A stretch of 64,000 nucleotides of DNA. It comes from Shewanella pealeana ATCC 700345 (lineage in GTDB: Bacteria; Pseudomonadota; Gammaproteobacteria; Enterobacterales; Shewanellaceae). Both the position numbers and the translations under genes were made by a program. The notes under the pieces were generated by a model that was not told the origin of the DNA, searched no databases, and was given only the letters and a program-made list of their open reading frames with translations. How positions within the stretch are numbered: the first letter of the stretch is position 1; every line of letters begins with the position of its first letter. Shown one piece after another: positions 25,113-33,121 of this stretch. Where the stretch lies: NCBI RefSeq assembly GCF_000018285.1, contig NC_009901.1, forward strand, positions 4,773,001-4,837,000, given 5' to 3'.

Positions 25113-26060
25113 TTATTGAAACTCCATTCGAGTAAACTCCATTCGAGTAAACTCCAGCAACTGTTGATACAACCAGCGCAAAGCGGGGTCATTCATACTC
25201 TGCTTATGCCACACCAAACTGTAGGCCACCTCGCCATAGTCCAAAGGCATCGTCTTGGTCACCAAACCTTGGGCTTGAAACGCAGTTTCAGCCCAACGCC
25301 GCGAGCAGGTAAACAGCAGCTCACTGTGATGACACAGCAGTGCCGCACTTCCAAAGTCGGCCACCGAGATAGGTACCGCGCGATTGCGTGACTGCTGGGC
25401 TAGCTGCATCTCAAAAAATGGCGTATTTAGGTCGCTATCGCTAATACTGATATGGCTAAAACTTAGGTAATCATCAATAGAGATCTGTGCCTGACTCGCT
25501 AATGGATGCTCCGGATTCATCAGACACACCATCTCGTCGTTGAGTAAGGTCTCCCACACCAATTGCTGCTGGGAGATCGGCGGCTGACTTCTATCGTGGG
25601 GCAACAAGATAAAGTCTAAGTTACCTTTGACTAGCCCCTCAAAACCCACGCTGTCTTTAGCAAAAATATCTAAACGAATATTAGGTGCAAGCGTTAGCAC
25701 ATGGGCCATGAATTTAGCGGCCAATAACTCGAAGGTGCTTTCACGCATCGCTAAGGAGAAACGCCCCTTATACTCTGCGGGATTAAACGCTTCTTGAGTG
25801 ACCAACTGATTCATGTCATTGATAATTTGATGCACACTCGGCCCAAGCCTGCGAGCCAGCGGTGTGGCCACCAGCTTGTTACCGTGACGATAGAACAACT
25901 CGTCGTCGAGACTGAGCCTAAGTTGACTCAAGGTTTTACTCACCGACGATGGACTCAAACACAGGCGCTCGGCACTGGCGGTTACACTTAGGGTATCGAG
26001 CATCACGTGCAGGGTGATCAGATGCTTCATGCTGATGTGAGAGAGTTTAGCGAGATCCAT
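25113..26060 (-). CDS. LysR-family transcriptional regulator
   Basis: A 315-residue LysR protein with helix-turn-helix LITLHVMLDTLSVTASAERL and SPSSVSKTLSQL, and an effector domain. Its last residues read LEFTRMEFTRMEFQ because the 3' end of the gene carries a 15-bp direct repeat (ACTCCATTCGAGTAA at 25121-25135 and 25136-25150, plus six bases of a third). Just beyond the stop a 21-base period repeat of AAACTTTTGG continues the repetitive stretch. The C-terminus was probably extended by slippage or by the adjoining repeat element. Divergent from trmL; target unknown. Confidence 0.82.
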   Translation of the reverse strand: MDLAKLSHISMKHLITLHVMLDTLSVTASAERLCLSPSSVSKTLSQLRLSLDDELFYRHGNKLVATPLARRLGPSVHQIINDMNQLVTQEAFNPAEYKGRFSLAMRESTFELLAAKFMAHVLTLAPNIRLDIFAKDSVGFEGLVKGNLDFILLPHDRSQPPISQQQLVWETLLNDEMVCLMNPEHPLASQAQISIDDYLSFSHISISDSDLNTPFFEMQLAQQSRNRAVPISVADFGSAALLCHHSELLFTCSRRWAETAFQAQGLVTKTMPLDYGEVAYSLVWHKQSMNDPALRWLYQQLLEFTRMEFTRMEFQ

Positions 26061-26287
26061 AAGTCTGCCTAAGAGAGCCGTCTATTTGTAAGCGGGAATA
26101 ATATAGTCGTAAACGAGAATATAGTCGTAAACGGGAATATAGACGCAAATCTCTTTGCGGTATATTGCTAAGCCCAATATTCACGAGCACCATCGCATAT
26201 CCTGCCAGCTCCTTTAGCTAGCGAGTAACAATAGCTGTTGCTAAGGCGCGCCAATAAGATGAATTTTCCGTGCTGGAATTTTTGCCG

Positions 26288-26293
26288 TATAAT
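26288..26293 (+). promoter_or_regulatory. Probable -10 element of the trmL promoter
   Basis: A consensus TATAAT lies 31 bases before the chosen trmL ATG. The -35 region at the proper distance (TTTCCG) is weak. Confidence 0.4.
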
Positions 26294-26323
26294 CTCGGCT
26301 CACCAATTTTTAGGCAGGCCAGC

Positions 26324-26785
26324 ATGTTCCATATCGCGCTTTATGAACCCGAAATAGCCCCAAATACCGGTAATATCATCCGCTTAATCGCTAACAACGG
26401 CTGCAAGTTGCATCTGATTGAACCTCTGGGCTTCGATTTGGAAGATAAAAAGCTACGCCGTGCGGGTTTAGACTATGCCGATTTGGCCAATGTGACCCAT
26501 CATAAAAATTTCGAGGCCTTCCTTGAAGCCATGGCAGGAAAGCGCATCATGGCCTGTACCACTAAGGGCAGTCGACCACACTCAGAGCTAACTTTTAAGC
26601 AAGATGATGTGTTGCTATTTGGCCCTGAAAGCCGCGGCCTACCAGCCGATATCATCGACTCGATTCCAACCGAGCAGCGTTTACGTATTCCAATGATGTC
26701 CACTAGTCGCAGCTTAAACCTGTCGAATGCGGTAGCCATTATCAGCTACGAAGCTTGGCGTCAGCTAGATTACGCAGGAATGTAA
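26324..26785 (+). CDS. trmL: tRNA (cytidine/uridine-34-2'-O)-methyltransferase TrmL
   Basis: A 153-residue SPOUT-class methyltransferase. The open frame begins at 26270, but the family start [20 protein letters not shown] corresponds to the ATG at 26324. The knot-forming motifs are present: [19 protein letters not shown], and [12 protein letters not shown] at the C-terminal SAM-binding trefoil. It methylates the ribose of the wobble base in tRNA-Leu isoacceptors in E. coli. Length (157 in E. coli) fits. A TATAAT lies just upstream and a hairpin terminator follows. Confidence 0.93.
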   Translation: MFHIALYEPEIAPNTGNIIRLIANNGCKLHLIEPLGFDLEDKKLRRAGLDYADLANVTHHKNFEAFLEAMAGKRIMACTTKGSRPHSELTFKQDDVLLFGPESRGLPADIIDSIPTEQRLRIPMMSTSRSLNLSNAVAIISYEAWRQLDYAGM

Positions 26786-26823
26786 CTGCGCCGACTTCAA
26801 GCATAAATGTTCCAGACACATAA

Positions 26824-26844
26824 AAGCCGCGAATATCGCGGCTT
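26824..26844. terminator. Terminator between trmL and the M16 peptidase genes
   Basis: A 9-bp stem AAGCCGCGA / TCGCGGCTT with an ATA loop. On the minus strand it is followed by TTTTA, so it may serve both convergent units. Confidence 0.75.
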
Positions 26845-26884
26845 CTTTATGTCTGCACTTAAGCGTTTACAGCTCTAATCGAGC

Positions 26885-28330
26885 TTAGCCACCGAAGCCC
26901 ACTTCTGTGATGCTCACTTGCTTTACCTTGCCATGCTCCTTGGCTATTGGCGCTATCTTTGCCGCGTTACCTATGATGACAAACTGTAGATTTTGCTTCG
27001 GGAAGTAAGTGTCGATTAACCGCTTAGACTCCTCTAAGGTTAAACCGTCGACCTTAGCCTGAAACTCATTGATAAAGGCATCGTCGAAACCATACAGATA
27101 CATATCTGTCATCAGCCCTACTAGCTGGCCGCTGGTCTCATACTTAGGCGGAAACTGCCCTTTCACATAGGCCTTGGCCGAATCCAAGGTCGCCTGATCT
27201 AAGCCTTGTTGCCACAGTCTTGCGTAAGTCTTCAGCGCAAGGTCAATGGTTTCTTTAGTGGTGACCGTTTGGGTAAAGGTACTGATCTTAAAGGTACCTG
27301 CCGCGGAATAAGCACTAAAGCCTGAGCGAGCGCCATAGGTTAGCCCTGCATTAACTCGCAGCTCATCATTCAGCCATGAGGTAAAGCGCCCACCAAGTAC
27401 AGTGTTTACTACCGTCAGCCCAACAAAATCTGGGTTGTCACGGCTAATGCCCATGCCACCAATCAAGAAAGTCGTTTCGATGGCGTCAGGCTTGTCCACT
27501 AACAGTACATCGGCTTCATCAAACTTAGGCAGATCCTTTGATAGATCGACTAAGGTAACTGGCTCAGAGTCTTGCCAATTTAAGAACAGCTTCTCTAGCT
27601 TGACCTTCATCTGAGCAGGCTCAAAATCCCCCACCACGCTAATGGCAGTATTCGATGGCTGATAGTAGCTCTTATGGAAGGCGCGCAATTGTGGGATTGT
27701 TAGCTCGGCTAGCGATTCGCTGTTACCCGATGTGGCATTACCGTAGGGGTGTTCAGCAAAAACCAACTTATCGAAGTAGCGACTAATCACCGCTCTAGGG
27801 CTCTCTTTGGCCTGAGATAATCCGGCGATTTCACGCTGACGTAATTTATCAAACTCTGTGGCGTCAAAATCAGGCGAGACCAGCATATCCTTAATCAATG
27901 GCAGCATTTTGTCGGCATCTTTCGCCATAAAATCGCTGCTGATATAACTGCCCTCTTTTCCTGCACCACTGCTTAGGCTGGCACCTAAGAAATCCACCTC
28001 TTGCTCTATCTCAAGCTTGCTCTTACCACCAGCTCCTAACATTAGACCTGTGGCGGTCATCTCCGCCACCCCCGCGGTAGTGTCATTCACAGCTCCCGCT
28101 CGTACGATAGCGTCGACGGTGATCAGCGGTACTTCATGTTGAGGCATCATATACACAGTTAAGCCGTTAGACAGGGTCACCTTTTGATAGGCTGGCACGC
28201 TAAAACTGCCAGTATCGACTGTCTTTGAGGTCTGCGTTGCCGCACAGCCCGCTAATGCCAGCGAACTGGCAACGGCCATTGCCGTCAGTAATTTTTTGGG
28301 TTGCATCAACCTTGCGATCTGAGTTTTCAT
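26885..28330 (-). CDS. M16-family peptidase-like lipoprotein without the zinc motif
   Basis: A 481-residue protein with a lipoprotein signal (SSLALAGCAATQ). It has two M16 domains (about residues 40-250 and 260-481). The zinc-binding HxxEH of the family is missing: the equivalent region reads GVAEMTATGLMLGAGG. It also carries the R/Y-containing C-terminal segment LRVNAGLTYGARSGFSAYSAAG typical of non-catalytic M16 subunits. It overlaps the preceding catalytic gene by 4 bases, so the two are translationally coupled and probably act as a heterodimer, as in bacterial M16B pairs. Location should be the periplasmic side of the envelope. Confidence 0.88.
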   Translation of the reverse strand: MKTQIARLMQPKKLLTAMAVASSLALAGCAATQTSKTVDTGSFSVPAYQKVTLSNGLTVYMMPQHEVPLITVDAIVRAGAVNDTTAGVAEMTATGLMLGAGGKSKLEIEQEVDFLGASLSSGAGKEGSYISSDFMAKDADKMLPLIKDMLVSPDFDATEFDKLRQREIAGLSQAKESPRAVISRYFDKLVFAEHPYGNATSGNSESLAELTIPQLRAFHKSYYQPSNTAISVVGDFEPAQMKVKLEKLFLNWQDSEPVTLVDLSKDLPKFDEADVLLVDKPDAIETTFLIGGMGISRDNPDFVGLTVVNTVLGGRFTSWLNDELRVNAGLTYGARSGFSAYSAAGTFKISTFTQTVTTKETIDLALKTYARLWQQGLDQATLDSAKAYVKGQFPPKYETSGQLVGLMTDMYLYGFDDAFINEFQAKVDGLTLEESKRLIDTYFPKQNLQFVIIGNAAKIAPIAKEHGKVKQVSITEVGFGG

Positions 28331-29658
28331 TGGTCAGCCTCCTCGGTTGCAGCCAGCACGGCAACAGTACGGTTTGCACGTTTTAGGTAAGTTTGTGCCA
28401 CGCGCTGAATATCTTCCGGTGTCACCTTGTTGTAAGCCTCTGGCGCATTAAATAGCTTGTCAAAGCTGCCAAAGAACAGCTCGTAGGTGCCTATGGTATT
28501 AGCCTTGCCGTTAATGGTTTCCATGGCTCGATAAAAGCCCATCAGCTTGATATTTTTCACCTTCTCAAGCTCCTCGACCGTAACGCCGTCACGGGCAACA
28601 CGGTTGATCTCGCTGATCATCGCATCTTCTAACTCGGGAGCCGTTACCCCAGGATTAGCCACGCCCATAACGTAAAACAGATTCGGATCGAAAGACATTG
28701 GCATATAGGTGTCGACTTGAATCGCGACTTGCTTATCGACTAAGCCCTGATACATGCGCGAGCTGTTACCTGTGGTCAAGATTGATGACAATAGATCCAG
28801 CGCGTAATAGTCCGCATTTGAAGTTGCGGGGATATGGTAACCCAGCATTACATTAGGGGTGCTTACCGAGGCTTTTTGCACAAAGACTCGGCGCTCACCT
28901 TTTTGTAGTGGCTCGACGGTCTTCACCGCTCTCGGCGGAGCCTGTGCTGGAATGGGGGCAAAATACTTATCGGCCAACTGCTTTACTTCAGCCAGTTTCA
29001 CATCACCAGCAATCACCACTACGGCGTTATTCGGCGCGTAATAGGTCTTGTGATACTCAGTTAAATCTTCAAGGGTCCAAGCGGCAATATCCGATTCATG
29101 ACCGATTACCGACCAGCTATAAGGATGGGCTCTAAAGGCCGCGCCTTTGAGCTCCTCTTGCAGCACCCGCCAGTTAGAGTTTTCCAGTCCAGTTAGGCGT
29201 TCAGAGGCCACGACCCCGCGCTCACTCTCGACCATCTGCTCGTTAATATCCAAGTTCTCGATACGATCGGCTTCAAGATCAAAAATCGTCTCCAGCGCAT
29301 TGGCTGGGAACCAGTCGGTATACACGGTGAGGTTTTCGGTGGTGTAGGCGTTGTTTGCCCCGCCCGCGGCTTCCATAGTGCGGTCGAACATCTTAGGCCC
29401 ATATTTCTTCGAGCCGTTAAACATCATATGTTCGAAGAAGTGGGAAATACCGGTAATACCCGGCACCTCATTACGTGATCCGACCTTCCAAAATAGATAC
29501 ATATTGGCGTTAGGTATCGAACTGTCTTCCAATACCATTATCTTCATGCCGTTATCCAAAGTGAAACTCTGAATATCTTTAGCTTGCGTCGCTTGTGCCA
29601 TTGGCGCTGCTAACAGCAGACCAATAGACAACAACAATGCCTTGGTATAGCGCTTCAT
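28327..29658 (-). CDS. M16-family zinc metallopeptidase (catalytic partner)
   Basis: A 443-residue periplasmic peptidase with a Sec signal peptide (LLLSIGLLLAAPMAQA). The inverted zinc motif HxxEH is intact as GISHFFEHMMFNGSKKY, and the downstream zinc-ligand glutamate lies in the helix containing ESERGVVASERL. It pairs with the inactive lipoprotein encoded next. M16B enzymes degrade or process peptides; the substrate is unknown. GGAG precedes the ATG. Confidence 0.9.
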   Translation of the reverse strand: MKRYTKALLLSIGLLLAAPMAQATQAKDIQSFTLDNGMKIMVLEDSSIPNANMYLFWKVGSRNEVPGITGISHFFEHMMFNGSKKYGPKMFDRTMEAAGGANNAYTTENLTVYTDWFPANALETIFDLEADRIENLDINEQMVESERGVVASERLTGLENSNWRVLQEELKGAAFRAHPYSWSVIGHESDIAAWTLEDLTEYHKTYYAPNNAVVVIAGDVKLAEVKQLADKYFAPIPAQAPPRAVKTVEPLQKGERRVFVQKASVSTPNVMLGYHIPATSNADYYALDLLSSILTTGNSSRMYQGLVDKQVAIQVDTYMPMSFDPNLFYVMGVANPGVTAPELEDAMISEINRVARDGVTVEELEKVKNIKLMGFYRAMETINGKANTIGTYELFFGSFDKLFNAPEAYNKVTPEDIQRVAQTYLKRANRTVAVLAATEEADQ

Positions 29659-29931
29659 TTTCCGCTCCTTGTTTAAGCACCCTTGCCATCTCTAATCTAT
29701 TCCAGTCAGAGCATGGCGAATAGTGTATTTTGGTTGTGGCTGAAAACTGGTGTTACTCGATATTGTATTTACCACAATAAAATCAGCGTCCATCAAAAAG
29801 CAAATTGTGATGAAAATCAAATTAACTGGGGCAAACATTTGTAACTCAAGGTAAACCTGACATTAGAACAACACCATGCTACTTTTAATTAATCTTGTTT
29901 CAAAACCTGCTTCATTGACCAAAGGACGCTT

Positions 29932-30600
29932 ATGTCATCGGAAAAGGATTTCAATACATTAGATAACCTCACCTGCAATACAGAGGTGCATCTACAACTG
30001 CTCACGCCGACAAAAACCATACGCCTACGCAGTCGCTTAATTGGGGTGGATCCGGGGCGAGCGGTGATCTTAGCTTATGGAAATGATAAGAGCTGGAGAG
30101 GCACGAGTGCATTTATCACCGACAGACAGAGCGTGGTGATAAGGGTCGTTAACAGCGATGAGCAAGATGCCAGTATCTTAGCTTTTAGAAGTAATATTCA
30201 ACAAGTCATCTCCGCTGTGGGGCGCTGGATAATTGTCCGTTATCCAAAAGAGCTACAAACACTTTCCCTGAGACAACATTCACGAATTCCAATCAATATC
30301 AAAGCCAGCCTAACTACTATAGACTCGAGTGAGGTCCTCTCGACTGGGTATCTAAAGGATATCTCAATTAAAGGGGGAGCCTTTGTCAGCGAGGCGAGTG
30401 GTAACTTTAATGTCGATAATCAGTATCAACTTAAGATGGACTTAGGTGGCGAGGAAGAGAGCATCTCTATCACCATAAAAAACCAACAAGAGTTAGACCC
30501 CTCTTCGAGACTCGCTCAATACGGGTTTACTCTCGACGCTAGTGTTGAAGAAAGTGAGACGTTAGTGCAAAAAGCCATCTTGCACTACCTAAACCAATAG
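29932..30600 (+). CDS. PilZ-domain c-di-GMP receptor (YcgR-like layout)
   Basis: A 222-residue cytoplasmic protein. An N-terminal beta-rich domain (residues 1-105) resembles the YcgR/PilZN type. The C-terminal PilZ domain has both c-di-GMP motifs, the arginine motif RQHSRIP and DISIKGG. Proteins of this layout often slow flagellar rotation or adjust surface components when c-di-GMP rises. It stands alone, with AAAGGA before the ATG. A GGDEF/EAL protein that could make or destroy the signal is encoded 2.5 kb away. Confidence 0.82.
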   Translation: MSSEKDFNTLDNLTCNTEVHLQLLTPTKTIRLRSRLIGVDPGRAVILAYGNDKSWRGTSAFITDRQSVVIRVVNSDEQDASILAFRSNIQQVISAVGRWIIVRYPKELQTLSLRQHSRIPINIKASLTTIDSSEVLSTGYLKDISIKGGAFVSEASGNFNVDNQYQLKMDLGGEEESISITIKNQQELDPSSRLAQYGFTLDASVEESETLVQKAILHYLNQ

Positions 30601-30674
30601 TCCTTAGCGTTGAAGGCTAGACGACTAAAACTCAGCATCTAGCTGAGCGTTAGCCTCTGTGCTAGGGGCATAAA

Positions 30675-31646
30675 TTACTGTGCCAGAAATACCTGCTCAA
30701 TCTTGTGCAGTAATTTAGGCGATTTAAGCTCTGTCTCTCCTGTCATCAGGAATGAGAAGTTCTCAGCGATGATCTCTTCGGGGTGAATAATGTAATTGGT
30801 ATTACGACCGATCTGTTTAAAGAAACCTTTAAACTCCGAAACCTTCACGATTTGTGCGTTATCAGGATCGTAGGCTGCAATATTAGGCTGTTCATCGCCA
30901 CCGACAATCACAAATTTAAATTCGAGATAATCAAAAAACTCGCCACCTTTCTCAAGGCTGTAACTTGGCAGGTCGGAATACAGAATCGGCACGACCCACA
31001 CCATTTTTCCATCATGCTCCACTCTAATCGCGAAGTCATTTATGGGGGCATCTGGGTTAGTAATTTTTTGCTTGGCAATCGATGTAGGAAAAGCAATTTC
31101 ACCTACTGGATAGTAGCCGATCGCTTGATAAAGTTGCTGCTTCACCTCTGGATTGAAGCGAGAAAAAACATGCAGTAGCTCATGGGCGATTAAGGCTGGC
31201 AGCCCTTGCTGATTATCAATCTGCTTCTGCTGCAAAATAATGGCCTGCCCACGAGTATAGGCGGCGCCGCCCTCTTCTAAACCTGTGGTTTTAATAAACT
31301 GAATCGGCTGTGGCAACACGACCTTTAATGCGCTCAGCTTAGGTTGCAGCTGATTAAAGGCTTGAGTGACTGCAACGCGTTCTTGCTGTGTCCAGTCTAA
31401 GGTCTGGCTTGCTACAAACGCTAAATAATCAGCTTTACTCGGACTAGTTTCACGCTTCATGCGCGAAGCCATATCGAATTGGCTAATGCCGCTGACAAAG
31501 TCATCTTCCAGAGTCAGCACCTTGGCGGCATCTGCTTTACTTAAAAAGCTGATAGCATCATGGCTTGCGGCCTGTGCGGGTCTCAACAAGATCACGCTTA
31601 AACAGAACCATACCGAATAGATAAATGCCCTAGTTGTTATTCTCAT
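30675..31646 (-). CDS. Secreted putative zinc metallopeptidase (HExxH)
   Basis: A 323-residue protein of unknown family. The frame begins at 31667, but AAAGGA lies 9 bases before the ATG of MRITTRAFIYSVWFCLSV, which opens a Sec signal peptide ending at AQAASHD. A gluzincin-like motif HELLH occurs in GLPALIAHELLHVFSRFNPE, and a possible third ligand in EEIIAENFSFLM about 145 residues later. These are the elements of a zinc peptidase, but no specific family was recognised. Periplasmic or exported location is inferred. Confidence 0.65.
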   Translation of the reverse strand: MRITTRAFIYSVWFCLSVILLRPAQAASHDAISFLSKADAAKVLTLEDDFVSGISQFDMASRMKRETSPSKADYLAFVASQTLDWTQQERVAVTQAFNQLQPKLSALKVVLPQPIQFIKTTGLEEGGAAYTRGQAIILQQKQIDNQQGLPALIAHELLHVFSRFNPEVKQQLYQAIGYYPVGEIAFPTSIAKQKITNPDAPINDFAIRVEHDGKMVWVVPILYSDLPSYSLEKGGEFFDYLEFKFVIVGGDEQPNIAAYDPDNAQIVKVSEFKGFFKQIGRNTNYIIHPEEIIAENFSFLMTGETELKSPKLLHKIEQVFLAQ

Positions 31647-31718
31647 GTCGATCATTCCTTTGTTCATATTTAACGCCAGCCCTTACGCCGTCAGCCAGCA
31701 CAGTTAAAGCTTGCTGAC

Positions 31719-32354
31719 TTAAGCTTTGTTAAACAGCACCACATCATTACCCAACACTTCTAAAGTCCAATTATATTGCTTAGCAATCCACTCAAACGTC
31801 TCTGTCGCATAAAAGTTTATGTGAGTCGGGTCGCCTTTATAGTGCCAGCGGCTGAATGCCTCGAGATCGCCGGCACGTTTAGTCATAATCACCAGTAACC
31901 CACCCGGTTTTAACAGGCTATCTAATGTCGCTAATAAGGATTTGGCATCCGCGACATGCTCAATCACTTCGGTGATGGTGACAAAATCATATTGTTTCTG
32001 CAGTTTTTGAGGATCGTTGCAATAATAGAGATCGTAATTATCAACTTTAATGCCCTTTTCTGCCGCCATCACACTTATCGTGGGGCCGGGACCACAACCA
32101 AAGTCTAATCCCTCGGCGTCTTGAGAGACTCGCTGCAGAACCGGGTCCAATGCCCTTGATAGGAATTTACGGTAGCCGAGATCATCGGGGTTATTTTGAT
32201 GTTGATCGTAAACGGCTTTTTCTTCAACAGCGTTAAGCAAGAAGGCTTCAGGCACACTGACCAGCAAACAATTGCCACAGCGCTGATACTCTCTAAACTT
32301 ATCTTGATAAAAAGCCTGTAAACTCGGCTGCTGACACAAGGGACAAATACTCAC
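31719..32354 (-). CDS. Class I SAM-dependent methyltransferase with N-terminal zinc-finger-like motif
   Basis: A 211-residue protein. It begins with CPLCQ and a second CGNC about 20 residues later, a zinc-ribbon-like pair. The methyltransferase core shows motif I LDFGCGPGPTISVMA, motif II VDNYDLYY, and a post-motif region VTITEVIEHVADAKSLLATLDSLLKPGGLLVI. This architecture resembles UbiG-like methyltransferases with a zinc finger. Substrate unknown. It lies between the metallopeptidase gene and a small coiled-coil protein gene on the same strand. Confidence 0.8.
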   Translation of the reverse strand: MSICPLCQQPSLQAFYQDKFREYQRCGNCLLVSVPEAFLLNAVEEKAVYDQHQNNPDDLGYRKFLSRALDPVLQRVSQDAEGLDFGCGPGPTISVMAAEKGIKVDNYDLYYCNDPQKLQKQYDFVTITEVIEHVADAKSLLATLDSLLKPGGLLVIMTKRAGDLEAFSRWHYKGDPTHINFYATETFEWIAKQYNWTLEVLGNDVVLFNKA

Positions 32355-32392
32355 TGGATATTCCTAACTCTACTAATTTTCGTAATAATTAA

Positions 32393-32758
32393 CTATTCAA
32401 AAGGTTTAGGGATTTGGCGATCTTTGCTCGCCGCTTCCTTAGCTTCACGTAAATACTTCTCTTCTCGAGTCTCTCGCTGCTTAAATTGCTTCTGTGCCTT
32501 CTCTATTTGCTCGCTTTCCCAGTCGCCCGACTCTTGCCTCTCGAGTACTTTCTTCTCTCGGTCTTCTCTTTGCTTGGCGGCATCCCGTGCCTTTTGCAAC
32601 TGCTCTTGTTCGACTTGTTGTTTTACTTTTTCCGCTTGCACTGATAACGAATCGGCGCGAGTCTTTATCGCTTCCTCAGCCGCCACTCCTGAACTTATCA
32701 ATATCATGACGGCTATCACCGACACCAGTGGAAGCGATACGATATTTTTAATGGCCAC
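32393..32758 (-). CDS. Small secreted coiled-coil protein, function unknown
   Basis: A 121-residue protein with a signal peptide (VSLPLVSVIAVMILISSGVAAEE). The remainder is rich in Glu, Lys, Gln and Arg with no proline until the end, predicting one long charged helix or coiled coil. It is probably periplasmic. No family was recognised. It precedes the methyltransferase gene by 38 bases on the same strand and may share its transcript. Confidence 0.6.
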   Translation of the reverse strand: MAIKNIVSLPLVSVIAVMILISSGVAAEEAIKTRADSLSVQAEKVKQQVEQEQLQKARDAAKQREDREKKVLERQESGDWESEQIEKAQKQFKQRETREEKYLREAKEAASKDRQIPKPFE

Positions 32759-33121
32759 TATTATTCCTTGGTTGCTTATCTCTGATGCCTATTCTAACCA
32801 ATTCATTCACATTGGCATCGCCTTTTATTCGCCCCGTTATAATGACAAACTTTAAATACAAAAAAAATACTGAAGTTCAGCGACTTAGCCATACTGCCAC
32901 CCATCAAGTATTTAACATAATTTCAAGAGTATCCTCTATAGTTTGTGAAATTATTTAATGTAAATGTTCTCTAGATTCAATTTTGTTACATCTTAATTGT
33001 ACAGAGCGTCAAATAAAGGTATTTTTGACGCCAAATCGACTAAGCTATATCAAAATATAATTTTATTGTCGGAATAATCAGTAATTTGCCTCTAAAATGT
33101 CATGCCAAAAGGGAAGAGTGT
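32759..33121. other. Gene-free stretch between divergent genes
   Basis: AT-rich intergenic DNA holding the promoters for the small coiled-coil protein gene and the GGDEF/EAL gene. I see no repeat, hairpin or recognisable operator here. Confidence 0.4.

Noticed and set aside
24891..25391. 166-codon plus-strand frame running from repeat copy B into the LysR gene
   Set aside because: Half lies in the repeat and half antisense to the LysR gene; no protein family is evident.
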